Part shown: positions 10,701 to 22,700 of the stretch, one piece after another
Position numbering within the stretch: the first letter of the stretch is position 1
Layout of the letters: each line of letters starts with the position of its first letter
From: Ahaetulla prasina
Lineage: Eukaryota > Chordata > Lepidosauria > Squamata > Colubridae
DNA: 64,000 nt
Reading direction: 5' to 3'
Assembly: GCF_028640845.1 (NCBI RefSeq)
Contig: NC_080539.1
Span: 302,574,516 to 302,638,515, forward strand
The notes under the pieces: model-generated
Databases searched by the model: none
What the model was told of the DNA's origin: nothing
What the model saw: the letters and a program-made list of their open reading frames with translations, nothing else
Position numbers and translations under genes: made by a program

Positions 10701-13700
10701 AGGGTTTAGGTTCTTTTTTCCAATATGTAAGACTGAGCATTTGCTGGTTGAGATTTGGAGTTGCCAAGTTTTAGACCATTCAGATAAAAAGTCAAGGTCT
10801 TTTTGGAGGATAGCTGTATTGTTGGTGGTGTTAAATAGTTTGACATTGTCAGCAAAGAAAACACAATTACTTGTAATATGGTCACAGAGATCATTAATGT
10901 ATAATATGAAGAGTGTTGGTCCAAGAACGCTGCCTTGGGGAACTCCACTTTTAACAGGAACAGGATTTGATAGAGCATTGCCAATTTTGACCACTTGTTG
11001 TCTGTTTGATAGAAAAGCTGTTATCCAATTGTGGAGGGGTCCTGAGATGCCATAGGATTTTAGTTTTAGGAGAAATTTATCATGTACTACTGAGTCAAAA
11101 GCTTTACAGAAGTCTATGTAGATTGCATCTATTGCTTTGCCCTGATCAAGATTTGTAGTCCATATGTTTTTGCAGTGAAGAAGTTGTAAATTACATGATA
11201 ATTTTTTTCTGAAACCAAATTGTTTATTAGAGAGTCGGTTGTTTGTTTCTAGATGAAGAGTAATGGATTGGTTGATGATAGATTCCATTACTTTGCAGGT
11301 GACAGCAAAGAGAGATAGGTCTGTAATTTTCAACTAGGCTGAGGTCTCCTTTTTTGAAGATAGGGATGACCGTGGCAAGTGACCAAAGTTTGGGAAGGGA
11401 ACTTGTGGACTTCAACTCCCAGAGTTCCTCAGCCAGCTCAACTCTGGGAGTTGAAGTCCGCAAGTCTTAAAGGAGCCAAGTTTGCAGACTCCTAGTTTTG
11501 GCCTCTCTCCCTCTCTGGGAGAATTCTTTGCTGGCTGAGGGACTCTGGGAGTTGAAGTCCACAAGTCTTAAAGGGACCAAGGTTGGAGACCCCTGCTTTA
11601 TACAGTATACCAGTCCACAGTGCTTTACAGTCCTCTCTAAATGGTTTACAGAGTCAATATATTGTCCCCAACAATCTGGGTCCTCATTTTACATACCTCG
11701 GAAGGATGGAAGAATGCATCAAGCTCATGCTTGATAAAGATTGGACACCTGGCTGTGGGCAAAGTTTGCATGCAATAGACTCTTTAGGAAGGCAATAGCA
11801 GACAAGACTGAGGTGGATGAGAAAGGGGCAAGCCCATATCCACTTAAATAAATATTTCTGTGTTCTCATCTAATTTATTATTTTTCATTTATTCATCAAA
11901 TCTGTATAGCCGCCCGTCTCGTCAAGCACAACTCTAGGCAGCATTCAATAATCAAACAATTCCTAGTCTTCAAACTTCCCCTCTAACCTAATGATTGACC
12001 AAGCATAATGTCTTTCACGGACCTTGTATTGCGCACTTTGCAGATTTGAGGAAGGAAAGAGTGTTTTAATGATAGCACAGAGAAGGATGACTCATGGGCT
12101 GGAAGAGTTGAGAAAAAGGCAACATCTTGGGGACACAATGAAAAAAGATGCCGCCAGCCATGTTTCTGCTGTGGTTAGGTTCAAGTGGAGATAAAGCTGT
12201 TGAGTAGCCACAAAGACTGGGAACAAGTGTGACGCATTAGTTAAAACCATAATGGCTAGATTCACACCAGGGCTGAAATGCTCCCAGTTTGGACCAGATC
12301 AGCCGATCCACTAGCGATGGTGGCGGGTGGTTCAGAGAACCAGTAACAAAAATCCTGCCCACCCAATCACCCTGTTGCCTGCTTGCCCGCTCGCCCGCTT
12401 TCCGCTTCATTCCAGCTCACTCGCTTTTCCAATCCAAATGGTAGGAATAGGTTGTAAAAAATACTTTTAAAAGCAAAAAAAAAAGTGGGGGGGAGGCTCT
12501 GATGACCACAGCTGAGCCGCACAATCATCAGAGCCTTCTTTTTTACTTTTAAAAGCATTTTTTACAACCTATGGGACCGAATAGGTTGTAAAAAAAATGC
12601 TTTTAAAAGTAAAAAGAGAGATTGCGCGCCACAGCTGATCACACACTCCTGCACGTGCACTGTTCTACTTACCCCATTCCTCCTTTTGGTGTGCACTGCA
12701 CGGGCGCGCACACCTCGCATTTGGTACATGGTGCGCATGCGCAGCCAGCGAACCGGTAGTAAGCCAGTTCAGATTTCACCACTGATTCACACATTCTACT
12801 ATACCAAAACTAAGAAAAAAACAATAGTTTGGTTCCTATGTGGAAACCCTGCCAGCAGCCCCCACTTTAACTAGAGGGATTGAAGTAACTTATTTGCCAG
12901 CTTAAAAACTATCTTTTGTAATACTTTATATTCCTTTTCTCTCCAAAATGTGGACATGTGCTCTTACTCTCTCTTGTAAAAGCTGTTTGTCATGGACATG
13001 CTGTAACAGTTGTAAATATGAGCCAGTTACTAAATGCCCAAATTGTGATCATGTAACCATGGGGGTTGGTGCAATGGTCATAACTTTGAGTATATTTTAT
13101 AAAATAACTCATATTTTGCATCTGTCTTTACAAAAAAGGACTATTGCAATGCTCTCTACATGGGACTGCCCTTGAAGTGCACCCGGAGGCTGCAGCTAGT
13201 CCAGAATGCAGCTGCGCGAGTAGTAACGGGAGCCACTCATTGCTCCCATGTAACACCACTAGTACGCAGTCTGCACTGGCTTCCTGTGGTCTTTCGGGTG
13301 CGCTTTAAGATTTTGGTTACCACCTTTAAAGCGCTCCATGGCTTAGGGCCCGGGTACTTACAGGACCGCCTGCTGTTACCTCATGCCTCCCACCGACCCA
13401 TACGCTCACACAGAGAGGGTCTTCTCAGGGTGCCGTCCGCCAAACAATGTCGGCTGACGGCCCCCAGGGGTAGGGCCTTCTCTGTGGGAGCTCCTACGCT
13501 TTGGAACGAACTTCCCCCTGGTTTACGCCAAGTGCCTGATCTTCGGACTTTTCGCCGTGAGCATTTATTTATCCAAGCGGGACTGGATTAAAAGTTTTAC
13601 TTAATTTTAACTGGGGTTAGTTGTTAATTTTTAGGTAATGGGGTTTTATCATTTTAATTGTAATTTTAAATTTTGGCCTATTTAAATAAGTTTTTTAATT

Positions 13701-16700
13701 AGTTTTTATTGTGTATGATTTCTGTATTTTTATCTGGCTGTAAACCGCCCTGAGTCCTTCGGGAGATAGGGCGGTATAAAAATTTGATTAAATTAAAAAA
13801 AAAAAGGGAAAAACAATCCAACCTATCAAAAACAGCACCACAAAAAACAGATTAGGAACACAAGTTAAAATAGGGAAAAAAATAGTAAGTGAACACCTGT
13901 CTACCCTAGATGAGTTCAAATCACCAGGACCAGATGGCTTACACCCCAAGGTTCTGAAGGAACTGGCAGACGAGATCTCAGAACCACTGAACTATATCTT
14001 TCAAAGATCCTGGAGTACAGGGGAGCTGCCAGAGGACTGGAAAAGAGCTGATGTAGTTCCCATCTTCAAAAAAGGGGAAAAAAACAGATCCAGGAAACTA
14101 CAAACCTATCAGCCTGACCTCAATACCGGGGAAGATTCTGGAAAAGATAATCAAGCAACAAATCACCGAACACCTAGAAGCAAACAAAGTAATAACCAAA
14201 AGCCAACATGGGTTTGTCAAAAACAGATCATGCCAGACTAATCTTATTGCATTCTTTGACAAAGTGACAAAATTAGTAGACCAGAGGAATGCTATCGATA
14301 TAATTTACTTGGACTTCAGTAAAGCATTTGATAAAGTAGACCATAACCTACTACTAGATAAAGTAGAAAAATGTGGGTTAGACAGCACCACCACCAGATG
14401 GATTTGTAACTGACTGACCAACCACACTCAACGTGTAGTCCTCAATGGAACTACATCCACATGGAGGGAAGTATGTAGTGGAGTACCCCAAGGCTCTGTT
14501 TTAGGCCCAGTACTCTTCAACATCTTCATCAATGACTTGGACAAGGGGATAGATGGGGAACTCATCAAAACTGCAGATGACACCAAGTTGGCAGGAATAG
14601 CCAACACTCCAGAAGATAGGCTCAAGTTACAGAAGGATCTTGACAGACTTGAACATTGGGCGCTATCTAACAAAATGAAATTCAACAGTGAAAAAAGTAA
14701 GGTTCTACATTTAGGCAAAAAAACCAAAATGAACAGGTACCGTATATGTGGTACCTTCAGTGATGGAATTCAAATAATTTAACAACTGGTTCTCTGCCCT
14801 AATGATTTCTTCCAACAGCCAGTTCACCAAACTGCTCAAAAGTTAACAACCGGTTCTCCCGAAGTGGTGCGAACCAGCTGAATCCCACCACTGGGTACCT
14901 GTGAGAGGGATCTTGGACTCCTAGTGGACAACCACTTAGATATGAGCCAGCAGTGTGCAGCAGCTGCTAAAAAAGCCAACACAGTTCTGGGCTGCATAAA
15001 CAGAGGGATAGAATCAAGATCATGTGAAGTATTAATACCACTTTATAATGCCTTGGTAAGGCCACACTTGGAATACTGCATTCAGTTTTGGTCGCCACGA
15101 TGTAAAAAAGATGCTGAGACTCTAGAAAGCAACAAAGATGATTAGGGGACTGGAGGCTAAAACATATGAAGAACGGTTGCAGGAACTGGGTATGTTTAGT
15201 TTAATAAAAAGAAGGACTAGGGGAGACATGATAACAGTGTTCCAATATCTCAGGGGTTGCCACAAAGAAGAGGGAGTCGGGCTGTTCTCCAAAGTACCTG
15301 AGGGTAGAACAAGAAGCAATGGGTGGAAACTAATCAAAGAAAGAAGCAACTTAGAACTAAGGAGAAATTTCCTGACAGTTAGAACAATTAATAAGTGGAA
15401 CAACTTGCCTGCAGAAGTTGTAAATGCTCCAACACTGGAAATTTTTAAGAAAATGTTGGATAACCATCTGACTGAGATGGTGTAGGGTTTCCTGCCTGGG
15501 CAGGGGGTTGGACTAGAAGGCCTCCAAGGTCCCTTCCAACTCTGTTGTTGTTGTTGTTGTTGTTGTTGTTAAATCCTTTTTTTTTTAAGCCATCGTAATT
15601 TTGAATTGTTAAATAAATGGTCATAAGCCAAGGATTACTTGTATTGGTCCCTCTGAATTCCCCTCCCTCTTTTCTGCTCACCAGGCATCTGTTGGATTCT
15701 GTGCTAAGAACATGTTTATGTAGGAAGAAGTTATTTGCTTGGGTAGCTAGTGTGGGAGGAAGGCTCTGGAAGTACCAAATTATAGAGACTAATAGGCAGT
15801 TTCATTAAAGCAACCACACCAATAGTTAGCTAAAAAAACCCAGTGTTTTAATTTTTATTAGCGAGTCAATAGTGGTTGCACGAACATTAGCTGAGTTAAA
15901 TCTCTAATGTTATATCCCCATGGGTTGACTTTCCTACAATTATTATATCACAATGTATTTGAAAACAACCTCTTTTGAAATATCAGTGCTGGAAATGACT
16001 TTGGCATTTGTGTGGACTTTGAGCAAACTTGCTTAAAAGTCTAAGTGTACACATTCACTGCCGAATGTCTGGAACGTATGGATGTTGAATTCCCACGGGC
16101 CTGGTAGGTACCTACCAAGGCTGTTTTAGAAAGATGCTCTGAGAAAAGTTTTGAAACATATGACTGCTGTTGTCCTGGCCTTGATATCCCCAGAGATATT
16201 TTGAGTGGGAAAATCAGTATTCATTTTTATTTTAAAAAAAGGATTTGAAGGAAGAAACACTATTTATATATGCGCTCATCTATTAGTTTAAATCAGTTTT
16301 ATAACGGTTTATTATTATTATTATTTCTGTCGTGTCCCACTCCTCCGCTGACGGCCGGGTCAGGGAAATCCGAATCAGGCTTGCCTCTGCAGCTCTGCCC
16401 AAAGTCCTAGCAAAGTCCTCAGAGCAGACAGGAGACCAGTAAGTGACTTCAGCAAGATAAGTTCGACTTTGCCTGACTCAGAGACTGCCAAAAAGCAGAT
16501 CCTTTATATAGGCCATGGGGTGTGGCTCCATGACTCAGCACTCATTAAGGCCTGCCCCTCCCTTCCTTCTGTTGCCTCCGCCTATCCAGTCTTCTGATGC
16601 GAGGGTCACTCCAATCAGCAGCTGTTGGAAATAAACCTTCCTCAGGCTCACATGCTGTGGAGGAGGGGGAGGGGTCTAGCTGCTCCGTTTGCCTGGGCAT

Positions 16701-19700
16701 GGAGCCAGGGCTGGGGCCGGGGGGTGCTCCCTCCTCTGCAGCCTGCTTGGGCATGGAGCCAGGGCTGGGACCGGGAGGTGCCCCCTCCTCTTCAGCTTGT
16801 CTGGGCATGGAGCCAGGACTGGGGCCGGGAGGCATACATTCCTCCGTGTTTGGGAGCAGATAAGAAGGCCCCGGCTGCTGTGAGAGCGGGCAAGACACAA
16901 CAATTTCTTTTAAAAATCTGTTCCATCTGATCCAAATAATAGTAATTTAAAGAAAAAAATGGATGCTCACAATTGCAAGCAATGTTTTCCCCCATTTTTT
17001 TAAAAGCCCTTAAAGCAATGATTCTCAGACTTGGAAACATTCAGTCGTGTGGACTTCAACCCCAGGCATTCTGGGAGTTGAAAGCTACACGTGGTAAGGT
17101 TGCCAACTTTGAGAACCACTGCTTCAAAAATATGTCGTCAACCTTATTGTGAAGTGTCTTGTCTTTCTGTTTTCTGATAGCTGGACTTCTCCATCTCACC
17201 TGTGGATGGTTTGAACTTTGCTATTTTACAGGCTGTTGGCTGTGATAAAATGCTGGATTCTACCCAAAAGGAAGACAAGTGCTTGCAGTGCGGTGGGAAC
17301 GGAAGAGCTTGTTTTGAAGTCAAGGGACTCTTTGACGTGCCCAACCTCCCAAAAGGTACCGCAGCGCCGTTTTGGTACCAGAGCTTTAATACAGGTAGTC
17401 CTTGACTTACGACCACAGTTGGGCCCAAAATTTCTGTGAGACGTTTGTGAAGTGAGCTTTGCCCCATATGATGACCTTCCTTGCCACAGTTGAATCACTG
17501 CAGTTGCTCAGTTAGTAACATGGTCGTTAAGCGAATCTTGGCTTCCCCGGTGACTTTGCTCATCAGAAGGTCGCAAAAGGGGATCGCATGACTTTGGGAC
17601 GCAGCAACGGTCATAAGCAGGTACCAGTTGCCAAGCATCTGAATTTTGATCACATGATCATGGGGAGGCTTCAAAAGTTGTAACGGTGAAAAACGGTCAT
17701 AAGTCACCTTTTTGCAGTCCCAGGATAATTTTGAACCGTCATTAAGTGAACTGATGTAAGTCGAAGACTACCTGTGTAGCAGACTTTAGACTGGGGTAGA
17801 GATGTGATTGATTGTTCTTATTAATCTCTTTATATCTTTAAAACTAAAGTCAATAGCTGTAACTCGGGAAGGTTTTTACTGTAGCATATCTGCAGTGTGA
17901 TGCATTGATGTCACTGCCCTGTGCCATATTACATCAATTACATGCAAGGGTAACTTTATGGGTAATATGAATACGGATGGAGACAGTTCAAAATCAGTGA
18001 AGTAGTTACAGCAAAATTTATATCTTTTCCCATGTAGCTTCTCTGCACGAAAGAGTGACTTTACCCTGGCTTCCTTCTCTATTATATTCTCTCTCAGAAA
18101 ATGAATTTATTCTGGCTGATTTATTCTGCTCCTATAGGCTACAATCAAATCTTTGTCATTCCGATGGGAGCCACAAGTATCCGGATCAAGGAAGCAATCC
18201 CTACCAGGAACTTCCTGGGTAAGAAGTTGTTAATCCTCTTTGTATATGACTCCCATGACCTCATTTGGTTATAACTTAATAGAAGACAATATGGATCTGC
18301 ATATTCAGAAATATTACATGGTACCATCATCTGGGTATTGCATCATTAATAACAGAGATGGAAGAACTGCTTACTAATAGAATGCAATTGGTGTATGCTA
18401 TGAAAGAAGGTTCTATTTGCAACAATATACCTGCAATAATACGAGTATTTTACATGAAGCAAGAGTCTTCATGACTTCTCCATCAAAGTTCCATGTATGC
18501 CATCCAACTTTGTTTATTTATTTATTTTATTATATTTTTAATCCCACCTTTATTATTTTTGTAAATCAGTCAAGGCAATGAACACACTTAATATTCCTTC
18601 CTCCTATTTTTCCCACAACCCTGTGAGGTGAGTTGGACTGAGAGAGAGTGCCTGGCCCCAGGTCACCCCGCCAGCTTTCATGCCTAAGGCGAGACTAGAA
18701 CTCCCAGTCTCCTGGTTTGGAAGGATCCTCTGGAACAGGGGTCTCCAACCTTGGCAACTTTAAGACTTGTGGACTTCAGCTCCCAGAATTCCTTAGCCAG
18801 CAAAGCTGGCTGAGGAACTCTGGGAGTTGAAGTCCACAAGTCTTAAAGTTGCCAAGGTTGGAAACCCCTGCTCTGGAACAAATGATGAAACTCCACGGGG
18901 TCCATAAAGGGCAAGGCGAAAGGAACTGTCCCCTTATCAGCAAAAACATAAAAAACGAGGCATGTTCATACCTCAGCATGAGCGCAATCAACATAAATCA
19001 TCGCAGGATGAAATGATTAATAAATCATCTCAAGCTTCCTTATAATGCTCTGATTTAACAATATGGGTTGAATGTTACTCACTGCTCTATACAAAAATGC
19101 CCAAGGTTCTTTCATGTCAAACTAGCATCCTAGTAACTGTTTACACATCTGAGTGGTTTTTGTGGCAGTAACGTGGAAATGTACATGCCTTCTTCCATGA
19201 TGTTTTTGTCAGTATCCCAGGGCAGCCCACAGCTCAGGGATTTCTTTATAATCTGCCATCTAAATACAGATAGTCCTCCGTTTATGACTACAATTGAGCC
19301 CAAAATTTCTGTTGCTAGGTGAGACAGTTTTTAGGTGAATTTTGCCCCATTATACGACTTTTCTTGCCACTGTTGTTAAGTGAATCACTGCAGTTGTTCA
19401 CTTAGCCACATGGCTTTTAACCCCATGGATTTTGCTTGTCAGAAGGTTGCAAAAGGTGATCACAAGTACCCAGGACACTGCAACCGTCATAAATATGAGC
19501 CAGTTGCCAAGCATCCAAATTTTGATCACGTGACCATGAGATGCTGCAACAACGGTCATATCACTTTTTTTCAGTGCCGTTATAACTCTGAACAATCACT
19601 GAATGAAATATTGTAAGTCAAGGCTACTGTACCTGTATTTGCTAAATCTCTGGGTTTTTTGGTGGGAGGAATCAATCATGGTTAGCTAAATACAATAACC

Positions 19701-22700
19701 ACTTGTAGGTTTTTAGCAAACCATCATGCCTGTACTCCCCCCACCCCACAAAAAAAATATATCGATATGTCATTTTGTTTAGTACATAATAACCACTACA
19801 TATCTGGGCAATCTTTTGCAACATCAGGGTCTCAGAATTCTACATCACTGTCTTTACATTTTTTTTCCCCCATTCCCCTTTTTTCACCCTCATCTCAGCC
19901 ATCAAGAACGTACAAGGAACATACTATCTGAATGGGCAGTGGACAATTGAGTACAGCCGGGCTTTGCCTATTGCTAGCACCGTGGTACATTATGAGAGAG
20001 GTTCAGAGGGGGATCTGGCTCCAGAGCTTCTACATGCCCATGGTCCCATCACTGAGCCTTTGATAATTGAGGCAAGTAGCCACAACAGCTTTCCTGTTTT
20101 CTTGGAGGTTTAATCCCTGGATAATTCTCCAGAATAACCCAAACAGAAGGATTCCACAGGTTCATAAATAAAATAGATTGATGGGGAATTTCCATTTTTT
20201 TTGACTAACAACTATTAGAAAAAGAGTAGAGGAGAACTGGCCTTGAGGCTATCGCTATTTCATGCAGAGGTCAAACAGTAAATGGCTAATTTATTTGTCA
20301 TGACATTAAGATCACTTTAGTTCCTCATTCCTTAACCCCAATAGTGTGCTTAGATGAAATGAGTTTTGTCACATTTGGAGGATACAAGGTTATTAAGACT
20401 ACGGTAGTTTAACAATTGGTTCTTGATGAATAAAGAGGAAATATAATCTTTCTTCATTCCAGCAAGAAACCACTTTATCCTTTGTATTGTAGGCAAAGAA
20501 TTCAAATGTTGATCAATCAGAGTCAGGAAAGACATACAGCAGGAGATGAATAGCAGGCAGGAAAGGAATAACTTTGGCAAGGATCTGAGTGATGGATGTT
20601 TGTGTGTGTGTAAGACTTCGAGTCTGTTTTTGACTCCAAGCAACTGTCTGAACAAGTCCCAAGGTTTTTGAAAAGTGGTCTGCCATTGACTGCTTTCTAG
20701 GGATGAGACAGAGTGATTGGCCTAAGGAAGGGGTACCAAACTCGATTTGATTGAGGCTCCATCAGGGTTGTGTTTGACCTAGGGGGGCCAGGTGGGCATG
20801 GCCAGTTTGACATCACTCATCGAGGCTCTATTTTCGGCCCAATGGCCTCCTGAAGCTCTCTGCCAGCAAAAGCGGAGCCCGGGTGGGCCATGTGAGCTTC
20901 CCTGAGCTCCATTTTTGCTGGCAGAGGGCTGTAGGAGGCTTTCACGGCTGACAATGGAGGCCAGGTGGGCCATGCACGGCCTCCCCAACCTCCATTTTCG
21001 CTGGCAGAGCACTGTGGGCCGGTCCTTCATTGTTTCCAGGGTGGCCCCGTGGGCCAGTTCTAAGCACCCCCCAGGCCGGATCTGGTCCACGGGCCTTGAG
21101 TTTGACAATCCTGGCCTAAGGTGACCCAACTGGCTTGTGCCCAAACAAAGACTAGAACTCACAATCTCCTAGTTTCTAGCCTTATGGCTTAACCAAATTG
21201 GCTCTTGAGTGATAGACAGTTTTCACAAATAGCAGACAAAGTTTGTTTGTTTGTTTATTTATGACATTTCAAAACCACCCATCTCCCTCACAGAGGGAGG
21301 TTGGAACTTGGACTGTAACAAACAGATGAGTAATTGGGTTTTTAAGTAATTAATTAATTAACATACCAGGGGAAAGAAATTAAGCTGACCTTAGTTTTCA
21401 ACAGGTAGATTTTTGGTTTGTTTGTTTGAAAGAGGAATATTCCTATCATCTAAACCTTTATGTGCAAATGTCCTGGCTTGGCCACTACATGAACTGGACC
21501 AGTAGATAATACCTTGCTACAAGAGTAGCAAAAACAGTGCATTTCCTAACACCTGCTTATCTTCTTTCTTTTTCAGCTTATCAGCCAGGAACGAAACCAA
21601 GGAGTACATTATGAATACTATTTGCCATTCCAAAGACAAACATCAAGCTACAGCTGGGGCTATGGCTCCTGGAATGACTGCAGTGCTGAATGTGGTGGAG
21701 GTATACAGTATGCCAGCACCTCATGTTTAATCGTATTGATTTGCCTAAGTAATGCTTCCCAATCTATGTGTACAGATCCCATATCGATCTGTGAAGGCTG
21801 TAAAGCACTGTGAAGCAGAATATAAGTCTAACTGCTATTGCTATAGCCAAGTGTTTATTTTTGGCTTTTTGGGGGGACTCAATAGCTGACCATTATTCTT
21901 GAAATTGTTTCTCTTAGATCTTCATCAGGTTATCACTGAATCCTGGAGTCAGAAGAAATCTCATAAAATATACTAACCTAAATACTCAGCCTTCCTGTCT
22001 TTATATACTGTACAGAAAATAACAGGGCATATTCTAATATGGCCTGGAAGGCTGTGAGAAAAGCGTACATTCAGTGGTAGGATTCAGCCAGTTTGCACCA
22101 CTTCGGGAGAACCGATTGTTAACTTTCTGAGCAGTTTGGCAAACTGGTTGTTGGAAGAAATTATTAGGGCAGAGAACCGGTTGTTAAATTACTTGGATCC
22201 CATCATTGCGTACATTGAAAGTAAACTCTGATTGCGTTGCAGCAGGATTATTATATCATGAACAAAATAACGTTTTTTTATAAAGCTTGTTTTGAGAATT
22301 TGACCTATATTTTTTTTAAAAAAAATGCTTGCAGTGGTTTGTGCAGAAATCATCTTGTAATCTTTGCTTATGGGATTATAAAGAGATCCGCTATTAGCCA
22401 TTCTAGGAGATACAATTTTGTAATGAGTGGCAGACATATTTGATTCATTCAGTATTAAAGCCTGTCCATCTGCTTATTCTTCTTCAGAGTAAATGTGACC
22501 AACAACCTTAGTTATTGATTGTACTGCATATATGCCAGTGATATGGTATATGGCCGTGATGGCAAACTTATGGCACACCGCATGCACTGCTGGCATGAGC
22601 GCCATTGCCCCAGGTCAGATCTCCCTGGTGTTTCTTTCGTGAGCTTCTGTTTCCCTGCAAACGACGCAACAGAAGCTCACAAAAGAAAAAGATCTTATCT

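Larger units (their letters stand above)
9813..11515. repeat. hAT fold-back with extended inverted repeat, split by a LINE
   Basis: Left arm CAGGGGTCTGCAAACATGGC (9843-9876) and right arm (11401 to about 11494) form a family-1-like fold-back. Outside the arms, a perfect 21-bp inverted repeat starts GAGAGGGAGAGAGGCCAAAA (9813-9833) and is mirrored at 11495-11515. No 8-bp duplication is evident. A 1.5-kb LINE lies between the arms. Confidence 0.8.
13812..15572 (+). mobile_element. CR1 LINE, 5'-truncated, with nested MITE
   Basis: Encodes broken CR1 reverse transcriptase: [66 protein letters not shown] (catalytic Asp pair kept), and further C-terminal parts to about 15480. It ends in the CR1 3' UTR (GGGTTTCCTGCCTGGGCAGG) and a (TTG)n tail at 15544-15570. 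An in-frame TGA and frameshifts make it a pseudogene. A hAT MITE interrupts it at 14777-14896. Confidence 0.9.

Noticed and set aside
10693..11055. 120-codon + ORF
   Set aside because: Antisense shadow of the LINE reverse transcriptase remnant.
13160..13591. 143-codon + ORF as a possible host gene
   Set aside because: It is the C-terminal part of an L2-type LINE ORF2, present in three truncated copies in this window and followed by the L2 3' UTR.
16545..16898. 117-codon minus ORF rich in Pro-Gly (and similar 24411-24785)
   Set aside because: Both are generated by the 54-bp minisatellite and flanks of the solo LTRs; a period divisible by three keeps all frames open.
20072..20077. GT donor at 20076 instead of the GC donor
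   Set aside because: It would add GCAA to the exon and shift the frame into the next exon, which otherwise continues the spacer perfectly.
20779..21162. 127-codon minus ORF; also 51947-52279, 52017-52358 and 49806-50198
   Set aside because: They fall in hAT or MITE sequence that is GC-richer and low in stops; no domain or codon signal.
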